A stretch of DNA of 33,843 nt from Candidatus Stoquefichus massiliensis AP9 (GTDB lineage Bacteria; Bacillota_I; Bacilli_A; Erysipelotrichales; Coprobacillaceae), in contig NZ_HG005290.1 in the NCBI RefSeq assembly GCF_000455285.1, forward strand, positions 90,673-124,515. Reading direction: 5' to 3'. The notes under the pieces were generated by a model. It did not search any database, was not told the origin of the DNA, and was given only the letters and a program-made list of their open reading frames with translations. Positions 6,327 through 14,819 of the stretch are shown one piece after another (position 1 is the first letter of the stretch; every line of letters starts with the position of its first letter). The position numbers and the translations under genes are program-made.

Positions 6327-8378
6327 TTATTTATTTTTTACACCATATTTATCAAAATATTTTGTTAATGCTTGTTTAGAAATACTATTACACGCGCTTG
6401 AAGAAGATGATGACTGACTTTCTGATATGCAAGCAATGGAAATTTGAGGAGCATTGTAAGGCGCATACCCAATAAATGCTTTGTTTTGATATTCTGTTCC
6501 ATTAATCATGACCTGAGCAGTACCAGTTTTTCCAGCCGCCTGATAATATCCATTCATAGCCTTTGCAAGTCCAGTAACACACCCTTCTCTAAACCCTGTT
6601 TGAACACGTTCAAACGCGAGAGTATAACTTGAAACATCATCTAATACCTTAACTTTATGCTGTAATAATGATATTTTTTGACCTTCATCATTTTCATTAA
6701 AAGATTCTAAAAATAAATGAGGCTGAACACGTTTCCCTCCATTTGCGATAGTAGAGACATATTGTGCCATTTGAATTGGTGTATAAGTATCATATTGTCC
6801 AATTGAAAAGTCGAGTAAATTACCACCTTGACGACTTGTCACTGATCCACGATATCCTAAACTTTCACTAGGAACATCAATTCCTGTTTTAACACCTAAA
6901 CCAAGTTCTCCAACATCTTGCCTTAATGTATCAAATGCTTCTTGATTTATATAAAGGGGTTTCCCTTTTTCATAGGTTCCTCCACCTAAACGAATAGCCA
7001 CATAAAACATATAAACATTGGATGACTTAGCAAGTGCTTGAACTTCATTTAATCTTCCTAGACCGCTTTTATTCCATGAACGTTTAATAGGAGTGCCCGC
7101 AATTTGTATACCCTCTGCCGTGTCATTAAAGTACGTATTTTTTGTGATTAGGCCTTCTTTAAAACCTGTGTAAATCGTACCACCCTTGAATGTTGAACCA
7201 ATAGCATAAGCAGATAAATAGTTACCAGATGCATAATCTGATATTTCACCTGTTTTCGTATCTCTTTGTTTTCCTGCCATAGCAACAATTTCACCATTAT
7301 TAGGATCCATTAAAGTGACAAAGATATGATTGTTATATTGACCTCCCTGACGACTTTTCAAAAAACTTTCTATCAAATCATTCAAATATTCTTGTAGTTC
7401 CCAATCAATAGTTAATCTAATATTATCACCTTTAGAACCACTTGAAACTGATTTGATAATTGGATTTCCTGCACTATCATAAGTCATAGAATACTTTGCT
7501 GCTGATCCAGCCAAAACACTTTCATATTGTGATTCAAGCCCACTGACTCCAACACGTGAATCATTGTTATAATCTTCTGCTAATAAAATATCTTTTGTAC
7601 TTGCTGGTAGTCCTTGTTTTTTAGTCGTTACTCTTCCAAGAACAGACTTAAAGGTATTCTCATATGTATATTCACGAGACCAGTCATTTGTAACTTTGAT
7701 TCCTCTTAATAAACTAGAGTTTTCACCAATTAAACTTGCTTCTTTTATAGATAAATTTTCTAACAAAACAACAGATCCACTTCTACAATTTGAAATTTTA
7801 GAGAATAACATATAATATTTTATATCATTATTATTTAATTTATCATTTAATATATCATCAGTTATACGATCTAATTTTAATTTATATATTGTATCGTTTT
7901 CTGCTTTTAATTCATCTGCACTCAATAAACTTTTGACATAATCATCATCTTTCAAAATCAAAAAATCTTTTTTATCACGTTGAGTAACACTTTCAATATC
8001 TACATTAACATTCTTTATTAAAAAATTGACAATAGTATTAATTTCTTCTTCTTTAATGTTTTTAACTGCATAATAAGTCGCACAATTAATATTTTTATTA
8101 TAAACTAATCGATTATAATTTCTATCATATATATTCCCTCTAAAAGTATCTGCAGTAAAAACACTGGTATTATATTGTGTGAGTTTGGCAGCATAATAAT
8201 CTTTTTGGCTAATTTGAGTCATAAACAAACGTATGAGTAAAATAGCCCCCATTATTGCAACACTAGCCATTAATATTTTAAATCTTCTAGAGATTACATT
8301 ATTTGTTTGATTTTTCATTTTAGATTCAATTTCTTTTTGACCATTAAATCTTATCTGATTTTTCTTAAACAGCCCCAT
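6327..8378 (-). CDS. Class B penicillin-binding protein 2 (cell-wall transpeptidase)
   Basis: A 683-residue membrane-anchored peptidoglycan transpeptidase. One membrane helix lies at about 33-53, followed by a dimerisation/pedestal region (80-310) and the transpeptidase domain (320-680). The three catalytic motifs are present: S395-T-F-K398, S452-S-N454 and K617-T-G-T620. Length and the early RGNIYDRN motif place it in the PBP2 (MrdA/PbpA) group, so elongation of side walls is likely. A division-specific role cannot be excluded because no rodA or ftsW lies next to it. It is transcribed alone: good promoter upstream, lepA terminator before it, rpmG promoter after it. The C-terminus has a short Ser-rich stretch (about 656-664) ahead of the last helix. 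Confidence 0.92.
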   Translation of the reverse strand: MGLFKKNQIRFNGQKEIESKMKNQTNNVISRRFKILMASVAIMGAILLIRLFMTQISQKDYYAAKLTQYNTSVFTADTFRGNIYDRNYNRLVYNKNINCATYYAVKNIKEEEINTIVNFLIKNVNVDIESVTQRDKKDFLILKDDDYVKSLLSADELKAENDTIYKLKLDRITDDILNDKLNNNDIKYYMLFSKISNCRSGSVVLLENLSIKEASLIGENSSLLRGIKVTNDWSREYTYENTFKSVLGRVTTKKQGLPASTKDILLAEDYNNDSRVGVSGLESQYESVLAGSAAKYSMTYDSAGNPIIKSVSSGSKGDNIRLTIDWELQEYLNDLIESFLKSRQGGQYNNHIFVTLMDPNNGEIVAMAGKQRDTKTGEISDYASGNYLSAYAIGSTFKGGTIYTGFKEGLITKNTYFNDTAEGIQIAGTPIKRSWNKSGLGRLNEVQALAKSSNVYMFYVAIRLGGGTYEKGKPLYINQEAFDTLRQDVGELGLGVKTGIDVPSESLGYRGSVTSRQGGNLLDFSIGQYDTYTPIQMAQYVSTIANGGKRVQPHLFLESFNENDEGQKISLLQHKVKVLDDVSSYTLAFERVQTGFREGCVTGLAKAMNGYYQAAGKTGTAQVMINGTEYQNKAFIGYAPYNAPQISIACISESQSSSSSSACNSISKQALTKYFDKYGVKNK

Positions 8379-8402
8379 ATCTTCACCTCCATGACTTATT
8401 AT

Positions 8403-8430
8403 ATTATAAACGATATTGAAAGTAAATCAA
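8403..8430 (-). promoter_or_regulatory. Sigma-A promoter of the PBP gene
   Basis: TTGATT, 16 bases, TATAAT on the minus strand, about 25 bases before the PBP start, which has a GGAGGTG ribosome-binding site. It follows directly after the lepA terminator. Confidence 0.75.
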
Positions 8431-8434
8431 CCCA

Positions 8435-8465
8435 AAAGAAAAAGAGAATTTCACAAATTCTCTTT
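8435..8465 (-). terminator. Intrinsic terminator of lepA
   Basis: Eleven-pair stem AAAGAGAATTT/AAATTCTCTTT with a three-base loop, then TTCTTTT on the minus strand, 21 bases after the lepA stop. Confidence 0.9.
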
Positions 8466-8485
8466 CCATGATTTTAATTCAACAT

Positions 8486-10294
8486 TTAATCATCATCAAC
8501 AGATAATATAGCCATAAAAGCTTCTTGCGGTATTTCAACACTTCCTACTGCTTTCATCCTTTTCTTTCCTTCTTTTTGTTTTTCTAAAAGTTTTTTCTTA
8601 CGAGAAATATCACCGCCATAGCATTTTGCTAAAACATTTTTACGCATAGCTTTAATATTTGTTCTAGCAATGACTTTTCCTTGAAGTGCAGCTTGAATAG
8701 GAACTTCAAACATTTGTTTTGGAATAATTTCTTTTAATTTTTCACAAATAATGCGACCACGATTATATGCAAAATCTTTATGAACAATTGTTGATAAAGC
8801 ATCAACAATTTCACCATTTAAAAGAATATCCATACGTGTTAATTGACTTTGTTTATATCCATGAAGTTCATAATCAAATGATGCATACCCTTTAGTACAT
8901 GATTTAAGTTTATCAAAAAAATCATAAACAATCTCACTTAATGGAATCATATACATTACATTACGTCTTAAATCATCAATATATTCAATATCCTGATATT
9001 CACCACGTTTAGACTGACATAATTCCATAATAGGACCTACGTATTCATTAGGAGTCATAATTGAAGCTTTAACATAAGGTTCTTCAATATAATCAATTCG
9101 CTGTGGACCAGGTAACATGGCAGGATTATCAATTTCTACCATCGTTCCATCTGTTAAGTAACAATGATAAACAACTGAAGGGGCAGTCGCTATTAAATCT
9201 AAATCAAACTCTCTTTCTAATCTTTCTTCAATAACATCCATATGGAGTAACCCCAAAAAACCACATCTAAAACCAAAACCTAAAGCCTGAGATGTTTCAG
9301 GTTCAAAAATAAGTGAAGAATCACTTAATTTCATTTTTTCCAATGCTTCTCTTAAATCTTTATATTTTGCATTATCAACAGGATATAAACCGCAATACAC
9401 CATTGGATTCAATTGACGATAACCTGGTAACTGTTCTGTTGATTCTTGTGATAAAGTGGTAATCGTATCTCCAACATGAACATCTTGGATAGATTTAATA
9501 GATGCAGCAATCCATCCAACTTCACCAGTCATGAGTTCATTCTTTTTAACTTCTTTTGGCGTTCTAACACCTACTTCAACAACTTCATAGATAGCATCTG
9601 TAGCCATAAACTTAATTTGATCACCAACACGTACACGCCCCTCTTTGACGCATACAAAAACAATAACTCCACGATAACTATCATATAATGAATCGAAAAT
9701 AAGAGCCTGTGTTGGGTTTTCTATAGTCCCTTTAGGAGCAGGAACATTCATCACAATATCTTCTAGTACATCAATAACATTTAATCCAGTTTTAGCAGAA
9801 ATCAAAGGAGCTTCATCAGCTGGCAGCCCTATGACATCTTCTATTTCATGAATCACACGTTGTGGATCAGCGCTTGGTAAATCCACTTTATTAATAACAG
9901 GCAAGATTTCCAAATCATTATCTAAGGCTAAAAAAACATTGGCAAGTGTTTGCGCTTCAACACCTTGAGCTGCATCTACTACCAGAACAGCACCTTCACA
10001 CGCTGCTAATGAACGAGAAACTTCATATGTAAAGTCCACATGACCCGGTGTATCTATAAGATGCAATAAATACGTTTCACCATTCTTGGCTGTATATGTT
10101 AACTGTACAGCATTAAGTTTAATAGTGATACCACGTTCTCTTTCCAAATCCATACTATCAAGGAGCTGTTCTTTCATTTCTCTGTCACTCACTGCACCAG
10201 TAAGCTGTAATATTCTATCAGCCAAAGTAGATTTTCCATGGTCGATATGGGCAATGATAGAAAAATTTCTTATATGTGATTGATCTATATTCAT
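8486..10294 (-). CDS. lepA: Elongation factor 4 (LepA)
   Basis: A 602-residue translational GTPase that acts on stalled or early ribosomes. Domains in order: G domain with P-loop AHIDHGKST (about 15-23), DTPGH and NKVD; domain II; EF-G-like domains III and V; and the LepA-specific C-terminal domain ending in [18 protein letters not shown]. All GTPase motifs appear intact and the length is normal. ATG at 10294 lies seven bases after AAGGAG, so the TTG two codons earlier is not needed. It is a single-gene unit between the ssbB terminator and its own terminator. In Bacillus lepA precedes hemN-hrcA; that link is lost here. Confidence 0.97.
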   Translation of the reverse strand: MNIDQSHIRNFSIIAHIDHGKSTLADRILQLTGAVSDREMKEQLLDSMDLERERGITIKLNAVQLTYTAKNGETYLLHLIDTPGHVDFTYEVSRSLAACEGAVLVVDAAQGVEAQTLANVFLALDNDLEILPVINKVDLPSADPQRVIHEIEDVIGLPADEAPLISAKTGLNVIDVLEDIVMNVPAPKGTIENPTQALIFDSLYDSYRGVIVFVCVKEGRVRVGDQIKFMATDAIYEVVEVGVRTPKEVKKNELMTGEVGWIAASIKSIQDVHVGDTITTLSQESTEQLPGYRQLNPMVYCGLYPVDNAKYKDLREALEKMKLSDSSLIFEPETSQALGFGFRCGFLGLLHMDVIEERLEREFDLDLIATAPSVVYHCYLTDGTMVEIDNPAMLPGPQRIDYIEEPYVKASIMTPNEYVGPIMELCQSKRGEYQDIEYIDDLRRNVMYMIPLSEIVYDFFDKLKSCTKGYASFDYELHGYKQSQLTRMDILLNGEIVDALSTIVHKDFAYNRGRIICEKLKEIIPKQMFEVPIQAALQGKVIARTNIKAMRKNVLAKCYGGDISRKKKLLEKQKEGKKRMKAVGSVEIPQEAFMAILSVDDD

Positions 10295-10340
10295 AATCAA
10301 ACTCCTTTCTTTTACCTAATCTATTTTACACAATTCTCCA

Positions 10341-10382
10341 TAAAAAAGAAATAGAAAAGTCACCATTAGACAACTTTTCTAT
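10341..10382 (-). terminator. Intrinsic terminator after ssbB
   Basis: Ten-pair stem ATAGAAAAGT/ACTTTTCTAT, with a short inner loop, followed by TTCTTTTTT on the minus strand. It lies about 80 bases after the ssbB stop. The bases in between hold only a small imperfect palindrome (TTCAC-AA-GTGAA at 10429-10440). The lepA promoter must lie within or just after the T run; TGTGTAAAAT is a weak candidate. Confidence 0.85.
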
Positions 10383-10463
10383 AAAACATTTGCTTATACT
10401 GTTTATAATTGAAATTGTTAAATTATGATTCACTTGTGAAAACTCATATTTTTAAAGATATAT

Positions 10464-10799
10464 TCATTTCCGTTCTAACAAATATTTATCAACAAATTCA
10501 ACGTGTTCGACTTTTACCTCCATGATTGTCGTTGTCTGATGATCTGATGATTCAAATGTCTTAGATTGGAGACGTCCCTTTACTCCTAAAAAACTGCCTA
10601 TCTCACAACATTCCATCACTGAAGCACTAATCCCTTTCCACAATACACAACTAATAAAATCATGATCTTTTAATCCTAAATTATTACGATATGGTCTTTC
10701 TACATCTAAAACAATTGTTGCAAGTTTAATCCCATTAGGCGTTTCTCTTAAGATTGGTTCACTTGCTAATCTCCCAATAATTATAATTTCGTTAAACAT
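10464..10799 (-). CDS. ssbB: Single-stranded DNA-binding protein, short paralogue (SsbB-like)
   Basis: A 111-residue OB-fold SSB. The N-terminus MFNEIIIIGRLASEP and the strands DFISCVLWKG and GSFLGVKGRLQSK are typical of bacterial SSB. It stops right after the OB domain and lacks the flexible tail and the acidic DDDIPF-like tip that recruits repair proteins. This matches Bacillus SsbB (YwpH, about 113 residues), which protects incoming single strands during natural transformation. The main ssb (between rpsF and rpsR in most genomes) is expected elsewhere. A competence role is supported by the comG operon 5 kb away but not proven. It is a single-gene unit with its own terminator and a GGAGG site. 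Confidence 0.87.
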   Translation of the reverse strand: MFNEIIIIGRLASEPILRETPNGIKLATIVLDVERPYRNNLGLKDHDFISCVLWKGISASVMECCEIGSFLGVKGRLQSKTFESSDHQTTTIMEVKVEHVEFVDKYLLERK

Positions 10800-11012
10800 T
10801 TTATATTTCCTCCTTGCCTATAGTATATATGATTCTCATGAAATGACCAAATTTCATCAAAATAGGTATTTTTATGAAAATTTCACGTATTTTGGAAGAG
10901 TAAAACTATCAAAACTAATAAAAATAGTATGAAAAGAGATGAAATGATGTCTAAATTTGAAAAATTAGATTATAAATCTTAAATAAAAAAAGCACATTTT
11001 TTGTGCTTTTTA
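10800..11012. other. Intergenic region between acpS and ssbB with repeated ATGAAAT motifs
   Basis: The 213 bases hold the ssbB upstream region and the acpS terminator. Nearest ssbB, the minus strand has TACTAT preceded by a weak TGGTCA box at 18 bases. An inverted repeat ATGAAAT-GACCAA-ATTTCAT (10838-10857) overlaps that -35 area and could be an operator. Related ATGAAAATTTCAC (10874-10886) and ATGAAAT (10939-10945) copies follow. A possible 17-codon plus-strand reading frame lies at 10929-10982. Nothing else is recognisable. Confidence 0.4.
10984..11011 (-). terminator. Intrinsic terminator of the lipoprotein-to-acpS operon (bidirectional)
   Basis: Stem AAAAGCACA/TGTGCTTTT with a five-base A loop and T runs on both strands. 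It begins two bases after the acpS stop codon. The flanking A and T runs mean it could also stop plus-strand transcription. Confidence 0.88.
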
Positions 11013-11342
11013 CTACTTTTCTACAACAACAAATGCTATAGCATATTTTTTTTCATGAGAAATTGAAATAAGTGCATGTTTATCGTTTAAATATGGACTA
11101 CCATCTTTATCATTTAAAATCTCAATATCATGGAAATCAATTCCACCTAATCCTTTATGATTAGCTTTAAGATATGCTTCTTTACCAGCAAATCGTCCTC
11201 CCAAAAATTCTAAACGACGCTGTTTAGATTTCATCTGACAAAAAAGCTGATATTCATTCACACTAAGAATTCTCTCTACAAAATGAAGATTTTCAATATC
11301 TAAACGATCAAGATCAATAATGTCAACACCAATACCTCTCAT
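11013..11342 (-). CDS. acpS: Holo-[acyl-carrier-protein] synthase
   Basis: A 109-residue AcpS that transfers phosphopantetheine from CoA to ACP for fatty acid synthesis. The family signatures are present: GIGVDIIDLDRL with metal-binding Asp7, and FLGGRFAGKEAYLKA with Glu55. SISHEKKYAIAFVV forms the C-terminal strand region. The length is normal. The ATG overlaps the stop of the upstream gene (TGATG), so it is translationally coupled to the unrecognised 200-residue protein. It is the last gene of its operon. Confidence 0.95.
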   Translation of the reverse strand: MRGIGVDIIDLDRLDIENLHFVERILSVNEYQLFCQMKSKQRRLEFLGGRFAGKEAYLKANHKGLGGIDFHDIEILNDKDGSPYLNDKHALISISHEKKYAIAFVVVEK

Positions 11343-11944
11343 CAATCTTTAAATTTCTTTTCGTAAAGACTCATAAGTTCATCTAAACTCATTGAATCAT
11401 CAATCTCATCAATAAATGAATCTTCATCTTTATTTTGAAAATCAAGTTTAAACTCTCCAGTTCTCTCTTCAATAATTTTTAATTGATCTTGTTCTTCTTC
11501 AACAATATGAGCAATATTACGTAAATTCTGCTCAACACTTGGTTCTTCTTTTATTGGTTGGGTTTCCACAATTTCTTTTTTTTCCTCTTCAAGTTGAGAA
11601 GCTGGTCCATAAAAAGGACTAATAATTGGAATAAGTTCATCAGTTTCTTTTTTTATTTTTTTGACTTTAGGTTTTGTTGGTTTAACCTCAGGTTTTCTTT
11701 TTTCTTTTAAACCAGTAATTGGTGAAATAATTTCACTCATACGATAATTTGTATCTAATGCAACTTTCTTAGGCTCAGTTTTTTTAACTTCGACTTTCTT
11801 TTCTTCAACTTTTTTCTCTTCTTCATCTTCATTGTAAATGAGAGGAGTACTAAATTTTTCCTTACGTCGTTGCTCTAAAACAGGATCCACTGTTTCAAAG
11901 ACTTCCTCATCTTCTTCATCTCGTCCAAAAAATTTCTTAAACAT
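11342..11944 (-). CDS. Unrecognised charged protein with duplicated IISP-x-x-G motif
   Basis: A 200-residue protein I cannot assign. The N-terminus MFKKFFGRDEEDEEVFE combines a short amphipathic, basic-aromatic start with an acidic run, which recalls the membrane-binding tip of SepF but nothing more. Residues 40-105 are a Lys/Glu/Pro-rich linker, probably disordered. Two related short motifs stand out in it: YRMSEIISPITG (67-78) and LIPIISPFYGP (104-114). The C-terminal half is acidic with a predicted helix (SLDELMSLYEKKFKD). There is no membrane segment or catalytic motif. AGGAGG precedes the ATG, and the stop is fused to the acpS start, so it is a real gene. The repeated motif suggests a docking peptide for a partner protein. 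This is inference. Confidence 0.8.
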   Translation of the reverse strand: MFKKFFGRDEEDEEVFETVDPVLEQRRKEKFSTPLIYNEDEEEKKVEEKKVEVKKTEPKKVALDTNYRMSEIISPITGLKEKRKPEVKPTKPKVKKIKKETDELIPIISPFYGPASQLEEEKKEIVETQPIKEEPSVEQNLRNIAHIVEEEQDQLKIIEERTGEFKLDFQNKDEDSFIDEIDDSMSLDELMSLYEKKFKD

Positions 11945-11955
11945 ATGTCTTCCTC

Positions 11956-12558
11956 CTATTTAAAAAATGAATCGCCAATTCGATAATTCTGTTCATCTAA
12001 AACAAGTATACCTCGTGTTTGTGGGGCATTCTCTAAAGCAAGTTCTCTTGGAGAACAGAGCATACCTGATGAAGGAATACCGCGCAATTGAGAAGGTTTA
12101 ATAACCAAACCAGAAGGCATCACAGCTCCTGGCTTTGCAACAACAACAAATTGATGAAGAGCAACGTTAGGAGCTCCACAAACAATTTGCAGAATTTCAC
12201 TACCCACATCTACCTGACAAATATGCATATGATCAGAATCAGGATGCTCCTTCATATCAATGATTTTTCCCACATGAAATCCATCATCAAAATTACTTTC
12301 TACTTTTGAGTGTTGATAATGCTGCATAACTTGATTCAATTCATCTACAAACTGAGGGGTTATTTTTATTTGACCGTCTTTTAAATCTGAAATATATGTA
12401 GATGCATGAAAAAGATTATAACCAATAATTTCATCTCTATGATATAAAGTACATAAATCATCTCTTCTTTCATACTTATCTACTTTCCTTATATCTGTTA
12501 ATCTCACAAATAAGATATCACCAACATATTGATGATTATAAAATGCATGTAAATTCAT
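11956..12558 (-). CDS. ytpR: YtpR family tRNA-binding-domain protein
   Basis: A 200-residue protein whose C-terminal half (about 92-198) is the OB-fold tRNA-binding domain also found at the N-terminus of PheT: GFHVGKIIDMKEHPDSDHMHICQVDVG, then QIVCGAPNV, then GVMPSGLVIKPSQLRG-like residues and SSGMLCSPRELAL. The N-terminal part (1-90) is specific to the YtpR family. The function is unknown; tRNA binding is expected from the fold. Bacillus has ytpR beside ytpP, as here. The second of two adjacent ATGs (12558) has the better spacing from AGGTGGG. Confidence 0.9.
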   Translation of the reverse strand: MNLHAFYNHQYVGDILFVRLTDIRKVDKYERRDDLCTLYHRDEIIGYNLFHASTYISDLKDGQIKITPQFVDELNQVMQHYQHSKVESNFDDGFHVGKIIDMKEHPDSDHMHICQVDVGSEILQIVCGAPNVALHQFVVVAKPGAVMPSGLVIKPSQLRGIPSSGMLCSPRELALENAPQTRGILVLDEQNYRIGDSFFK

Positions 12559-12568
12559 CATATCCCAC

Positions 12569-12892
12569 CTATTCTATTGCATCAATAAATGCTTGTATTT
12601 CATTTTTCGTCTTACGTAATTTATTTACTAACCTAGAAACTTCATGACCATCTTTATAGGCAACAAATGATGGAATTCCCATAATTTCTAAATCAATACA
12701 TAAATCAACCATATCATCACGATCAATATAATAGAAAGTCCATTGCGGATTTTCATTAACAAGTTCATCAATAAATGTCTTTAAAAAATGACAATCAGGA
12801 CACCATGTTGTAGAAAAAACCATCATTGCCTGTCCTTTAGATATTGCCTCTTCATAAGTTTTTAAATCATTAATTTTTATTAATTTATCCAT
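12569..12892 (-). CDS. ytpP: Thioredoxin-like protein YtpP
   Basis: A 107-residue thioredoxin-fold protein. The active site reads W30-C-P-D-C34, with the cis-proline loop in MGIPSF (about 72-77). There is no signal peptide, so it is cytoplasmic. WCPDC differs from thioredoxin's WCGPC and matches the YtpP group, whose disulphide partner is unknown (a link to low-molecular-weight thiols is discussed for Bacillus). It stands between trmB and ytpR in the conserved order and is preceded by AAAGGAG located inside the end of trmB. Confidence 0.88.
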   Translation of the reverse strand: MDKLIKINDLKTYEEAISKGQAMMVFSTTWCPDCHFLKTFIDELVNENPQWTFYYIDRDDMVDLCIDLEIMGIPSFVAYKDGHEVSRLVNKLRKTKNEIQAFIDAIE

Positions 12893-12895
12893 AGA

Positions 12896-13546
12896 TTATT
12901 CTCCTTTAAATGTTGTTACAATTCTGTAAATTGGACCATAAGGTGAAAATTTACGTTCATATTCTGTTTGAATATTATCTTCATACCCTTCACTATGGTG
13001 TAAATCTAAACATACATCTTCAAAGTTTAGACCATAATGTTGAAAGGAGAGTAATGAATATTCAAATAAAATACGATTATCTGTTTTTAAAATTAATTCA
13101 CCTGATATATTTAATATCTCTTTATAGATAGGTAAAAAAGTCTCAGATGTCAAACGACGTTTTGTATGCTTCTTCTTTGGCCAGGGATCACTAAAATTAA
13201 GATAAATACGATCAACTTCATGGCAATCAAATACGTCTGTTAATTCTAATGCATCTTCTTTCATCAATCTTAAGTTAGATAAATTTTCTCCAATATCATC
13301 TATCTTCTTAATTGCTCCAACAAGAACACTTGGAAATTTTTCAATACCTATAAAATTAACATCTGGATATTTTTTTGCATTTTCAATAATAAAATCACCT
13401 TTTCCCATTCCAATTTCAATATAAATAGGATGATCATCACCAAAAATTTCATGCCATTTTCCTTTGTGACTTTTTGTATTTAGAACAACAAATTCTTTGT
13501 GATTTTCTAAAATCTCATTTGCTTTTGGGTTATTTCTTAAACGCAT
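12896..13546 (-). CDS. trmB: tRNA (guanine-N7-)-methyltransferase
   Basis: A 216-residue SAM-dependent enzyme that makes m7G46 in the tRNA variable loop. The SAM site is IYIEIGMGKGDFI (about 42-54), and the family motif NFSDPWPKKKHTKRR lies at about 117-131. The C-terminal TEYERKF completes the substrate pocket. All are intact and the length is normal. ATG at 13546 has GGAGG at five bases; an upstream in-frame TTG is part of the ribosome-binding site and not the start. It follows the pseudouridine synthase by 21 bases in the same operon. Confidence 0.96.
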   Translation of the reverse strand: MRLRNNPKANEILENHKEFVVLNTKSHKGKWHEIFGDDHPIYIEIGMGKGDFIIENAKKYPDVNFIGIEKFPSVLVGAIKKIDDIGENLSNLRLMKEDALELTDVFDCHEVDRIYLNFSDPWPKKKHTKRRLTSETFLPIYKEILNISGELILKTDNRILFEYSLLSFQHYGLNFEDVCLDLHHSEGYEDNIQTEYERKFSPYGPIYRIVTTFKGE

Positions 13547-13567
13547 ATTTTCCTCCAATATTTTATA

Positions 13568-14290
13568 TTATTGTAGCACAGATTCATCTTTTAATCTATC
13601 TAATTCTTCATCAGTCAATCTTCTATAAGCACCTAATTCTAATGAATTGTCTAATTCTAGATCTTTCATACGAATTCTCTTTAAATATGTCACTTCTTTT
13701 CCCACTGCTAAAAACATTTTTTTCACTTGATGGAACTTACCTTCATAGATTTCAACTTCAATTTCACTCTCTGTGCTAGTTGTTGATATAATCTTCAAAT
13801 GTGCACTTTGACATTGATAATCATCATTAATCACAATTCCTTTAAGAAATTTTTGAATATCATTTTCATTCACAACACCTTTGATTTTCGCATAATAAAC
13901 CTTAGGACAATGTTTTTTAGGTGAAAGTAATTGATGAGCTAATACACCATCATTCGTCATGATGAGCAAACCCTCAGTATCCACATCTAATCGACCTACA
14001 GGAAATAAATCATCACGATAATAATCATCAATAAGTTCGACAACAGTTGGATATAATTTATCTTCTGTTGCGCTCACATATCCAGCAGGTTTATTCAACA
14101 TATAATAAACATGTTCTTCATAAATAATTTGTTGATCATCTACCCAGATTTCATCTCTCATAGGGTCAACATGAATTTTATCTTTCTTTATTTTTTCACC
14201 ATTAACAATGACTATTCCTTTTTTAATTAATTCTTTTACTTCTTTACGGCTTCCAAATCCACTGTGTGCTAAAAGTTTATCTATTCTCAT
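13568..14290 (-). CDS. RsuA-family rRNA pseudouridine synthase
   Basis: A 240-residue pseudouridine synthase. An S4 RNA-binding domain (MRIDKLLAHSGFGSRKEVKELIKKG and on, residues 1-55) is followed by the catalytic domain with GRLDVDTEGLLIMTNDG, where Asp102 is the nucleophile, and by EGKFHQVKKMF (about 188-198). The short form with FHQVKKM resembles RsuA (16S rRNA Psi516) and Bacillus YtzG rather than RluB. The exact target base is not readable from sequence. Its start overlaps the stop of the upstream lipoprotein gene, and it is preceded by GAGGTG. Confidence 0.88.
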   Translation of the reverse strand: MRIDKLLAHSGFGSRKEVKELIKKGIVIVNGEKIKKDKIHVDPMRDEIWVDDQQIIYEEHVYYMLNKPAGYVSATEDKLYPTVVELIDDYYRDDLFPVGRLDVDTEGLLIMTNDGVLAHQLLSPKKHCPKVYYAKIKGVVNENDIQKFLKGIVINDDYQCQSAHLKIISTTSTESEIEVEIYEGKFHQVKKMFLAVGKEVTYLKRIRMKDLELDNSLELGAYRRLTDEELDRLKDESVLQ

Positions 14291-14757
14291 TCATGTTTCA
14301 CCTCAATATACTTTGTTTCTTTTTTTGTTTTTGATTCATCCGTGTAATAACTTACATATACCTTAACATTTTCCATCTCATCACACTCACCTGACAATTG
14401 AATTCCTTTATAAAAATTTTCAGCTTTATTAATATAATTTCTTTTAAGATGAAATGGTTCATCATCAAATATACCAATTACAGGACAAGTCTGTTTATCA
14501 TCTTCATTAGCATATGCTAATGCTTGAATATCATACATATCAACTTGTGGCTGATCTATAATAAGATCATAACGATATTTTTGTTCAAGTTTATTAAAAA
14601 CTAATTGTATATGAAACGGATATTCATTATCAAAGTCATGACATTTTATTAAATTATCTTTCATTTCTTGATACACATCAAATTCTGAATATTGTTCCGT
14701 TTGCTGACAGGCACTACACAATGCAAGAAGACATATTAACAATATTAATTTCTTCAT
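14287..14757 (-). CDS. Small predicted lipoprotein of unknown function
   Basis: A 156-residue protein with a signal peptide (KK then about 12 hydrophobic residues) ending ALCSAC, so Cys17 is the likely lipidated residue. The -3 position is Cys instead of Leu, which departs from the standard lipobox. The mature part is acidic, with several Cys (KCHDF, QTCPV, GECDE) and beta-strand-like stretches, without a domain I recognise. It is the first gene of the seven-gene operon ending at acpS and overlaps the pseudouridine synthase start by four bases. AGGTGATAAG precedes the ATG. Confidence 0.72.
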   Translation of the reverse strand: MKKLILLICLLALCSACQQTEQYSEFDVYQEMKDNLIKCHDFDNEYPFHIQLVFNKLEQKYRYDLIIDQPQVDMYDIQALAYANEDDKQTCPVIGIFDDEPFHLKRNYINKAENFYKGIQLSGECDEMENVKVYVSYYTDESKTKKETKYIEVKHE

Positions 14758-14773
14758 CTTATCACCTTTTTTT

Positions 14774-14782
14774 ATTATAGCA
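14774..14782 (-). promoter_or_regulatory. Extended -10 promoter of the lipoprotein-to-acpS operon
   Basis: TGCTATAAT on the minus strand, 17 bases before the lipoprotein start. The -35 region would fall in the T run of the preceding terminator, so recognition probably relies on the extended -10. Confidence 0.6.
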
Positions 14783-14795
14783 TTTTTTCCTTAAT

Positions 14796-14819
14796 GAAAA
14801 AAGGCTATTTCTAGCCTTT
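14796..14819 (-). terminator. Intrinsic terminator after the DUF1540-like gene
   Basis: Eight-pair stem AAAGGCTA/TAGCCTTT with loop GAAA, then T residues, directly after the stop codon on the minus strand. Confidence 0.9.

Noticed and set aside
10383-10463. Small gene or RNA between ssbB and its terminator.
   Set aside because: Only a six-codon frame and a five-pair imperfect palindrome are present; there is no support for a product.
11600-11850. Tandem-repeat look of the Lys/Glu-rich linker (GAA/AAA runs).
   Set aside because: This is coding low complexity within the 200-residue protein, not a DNA repeat element.
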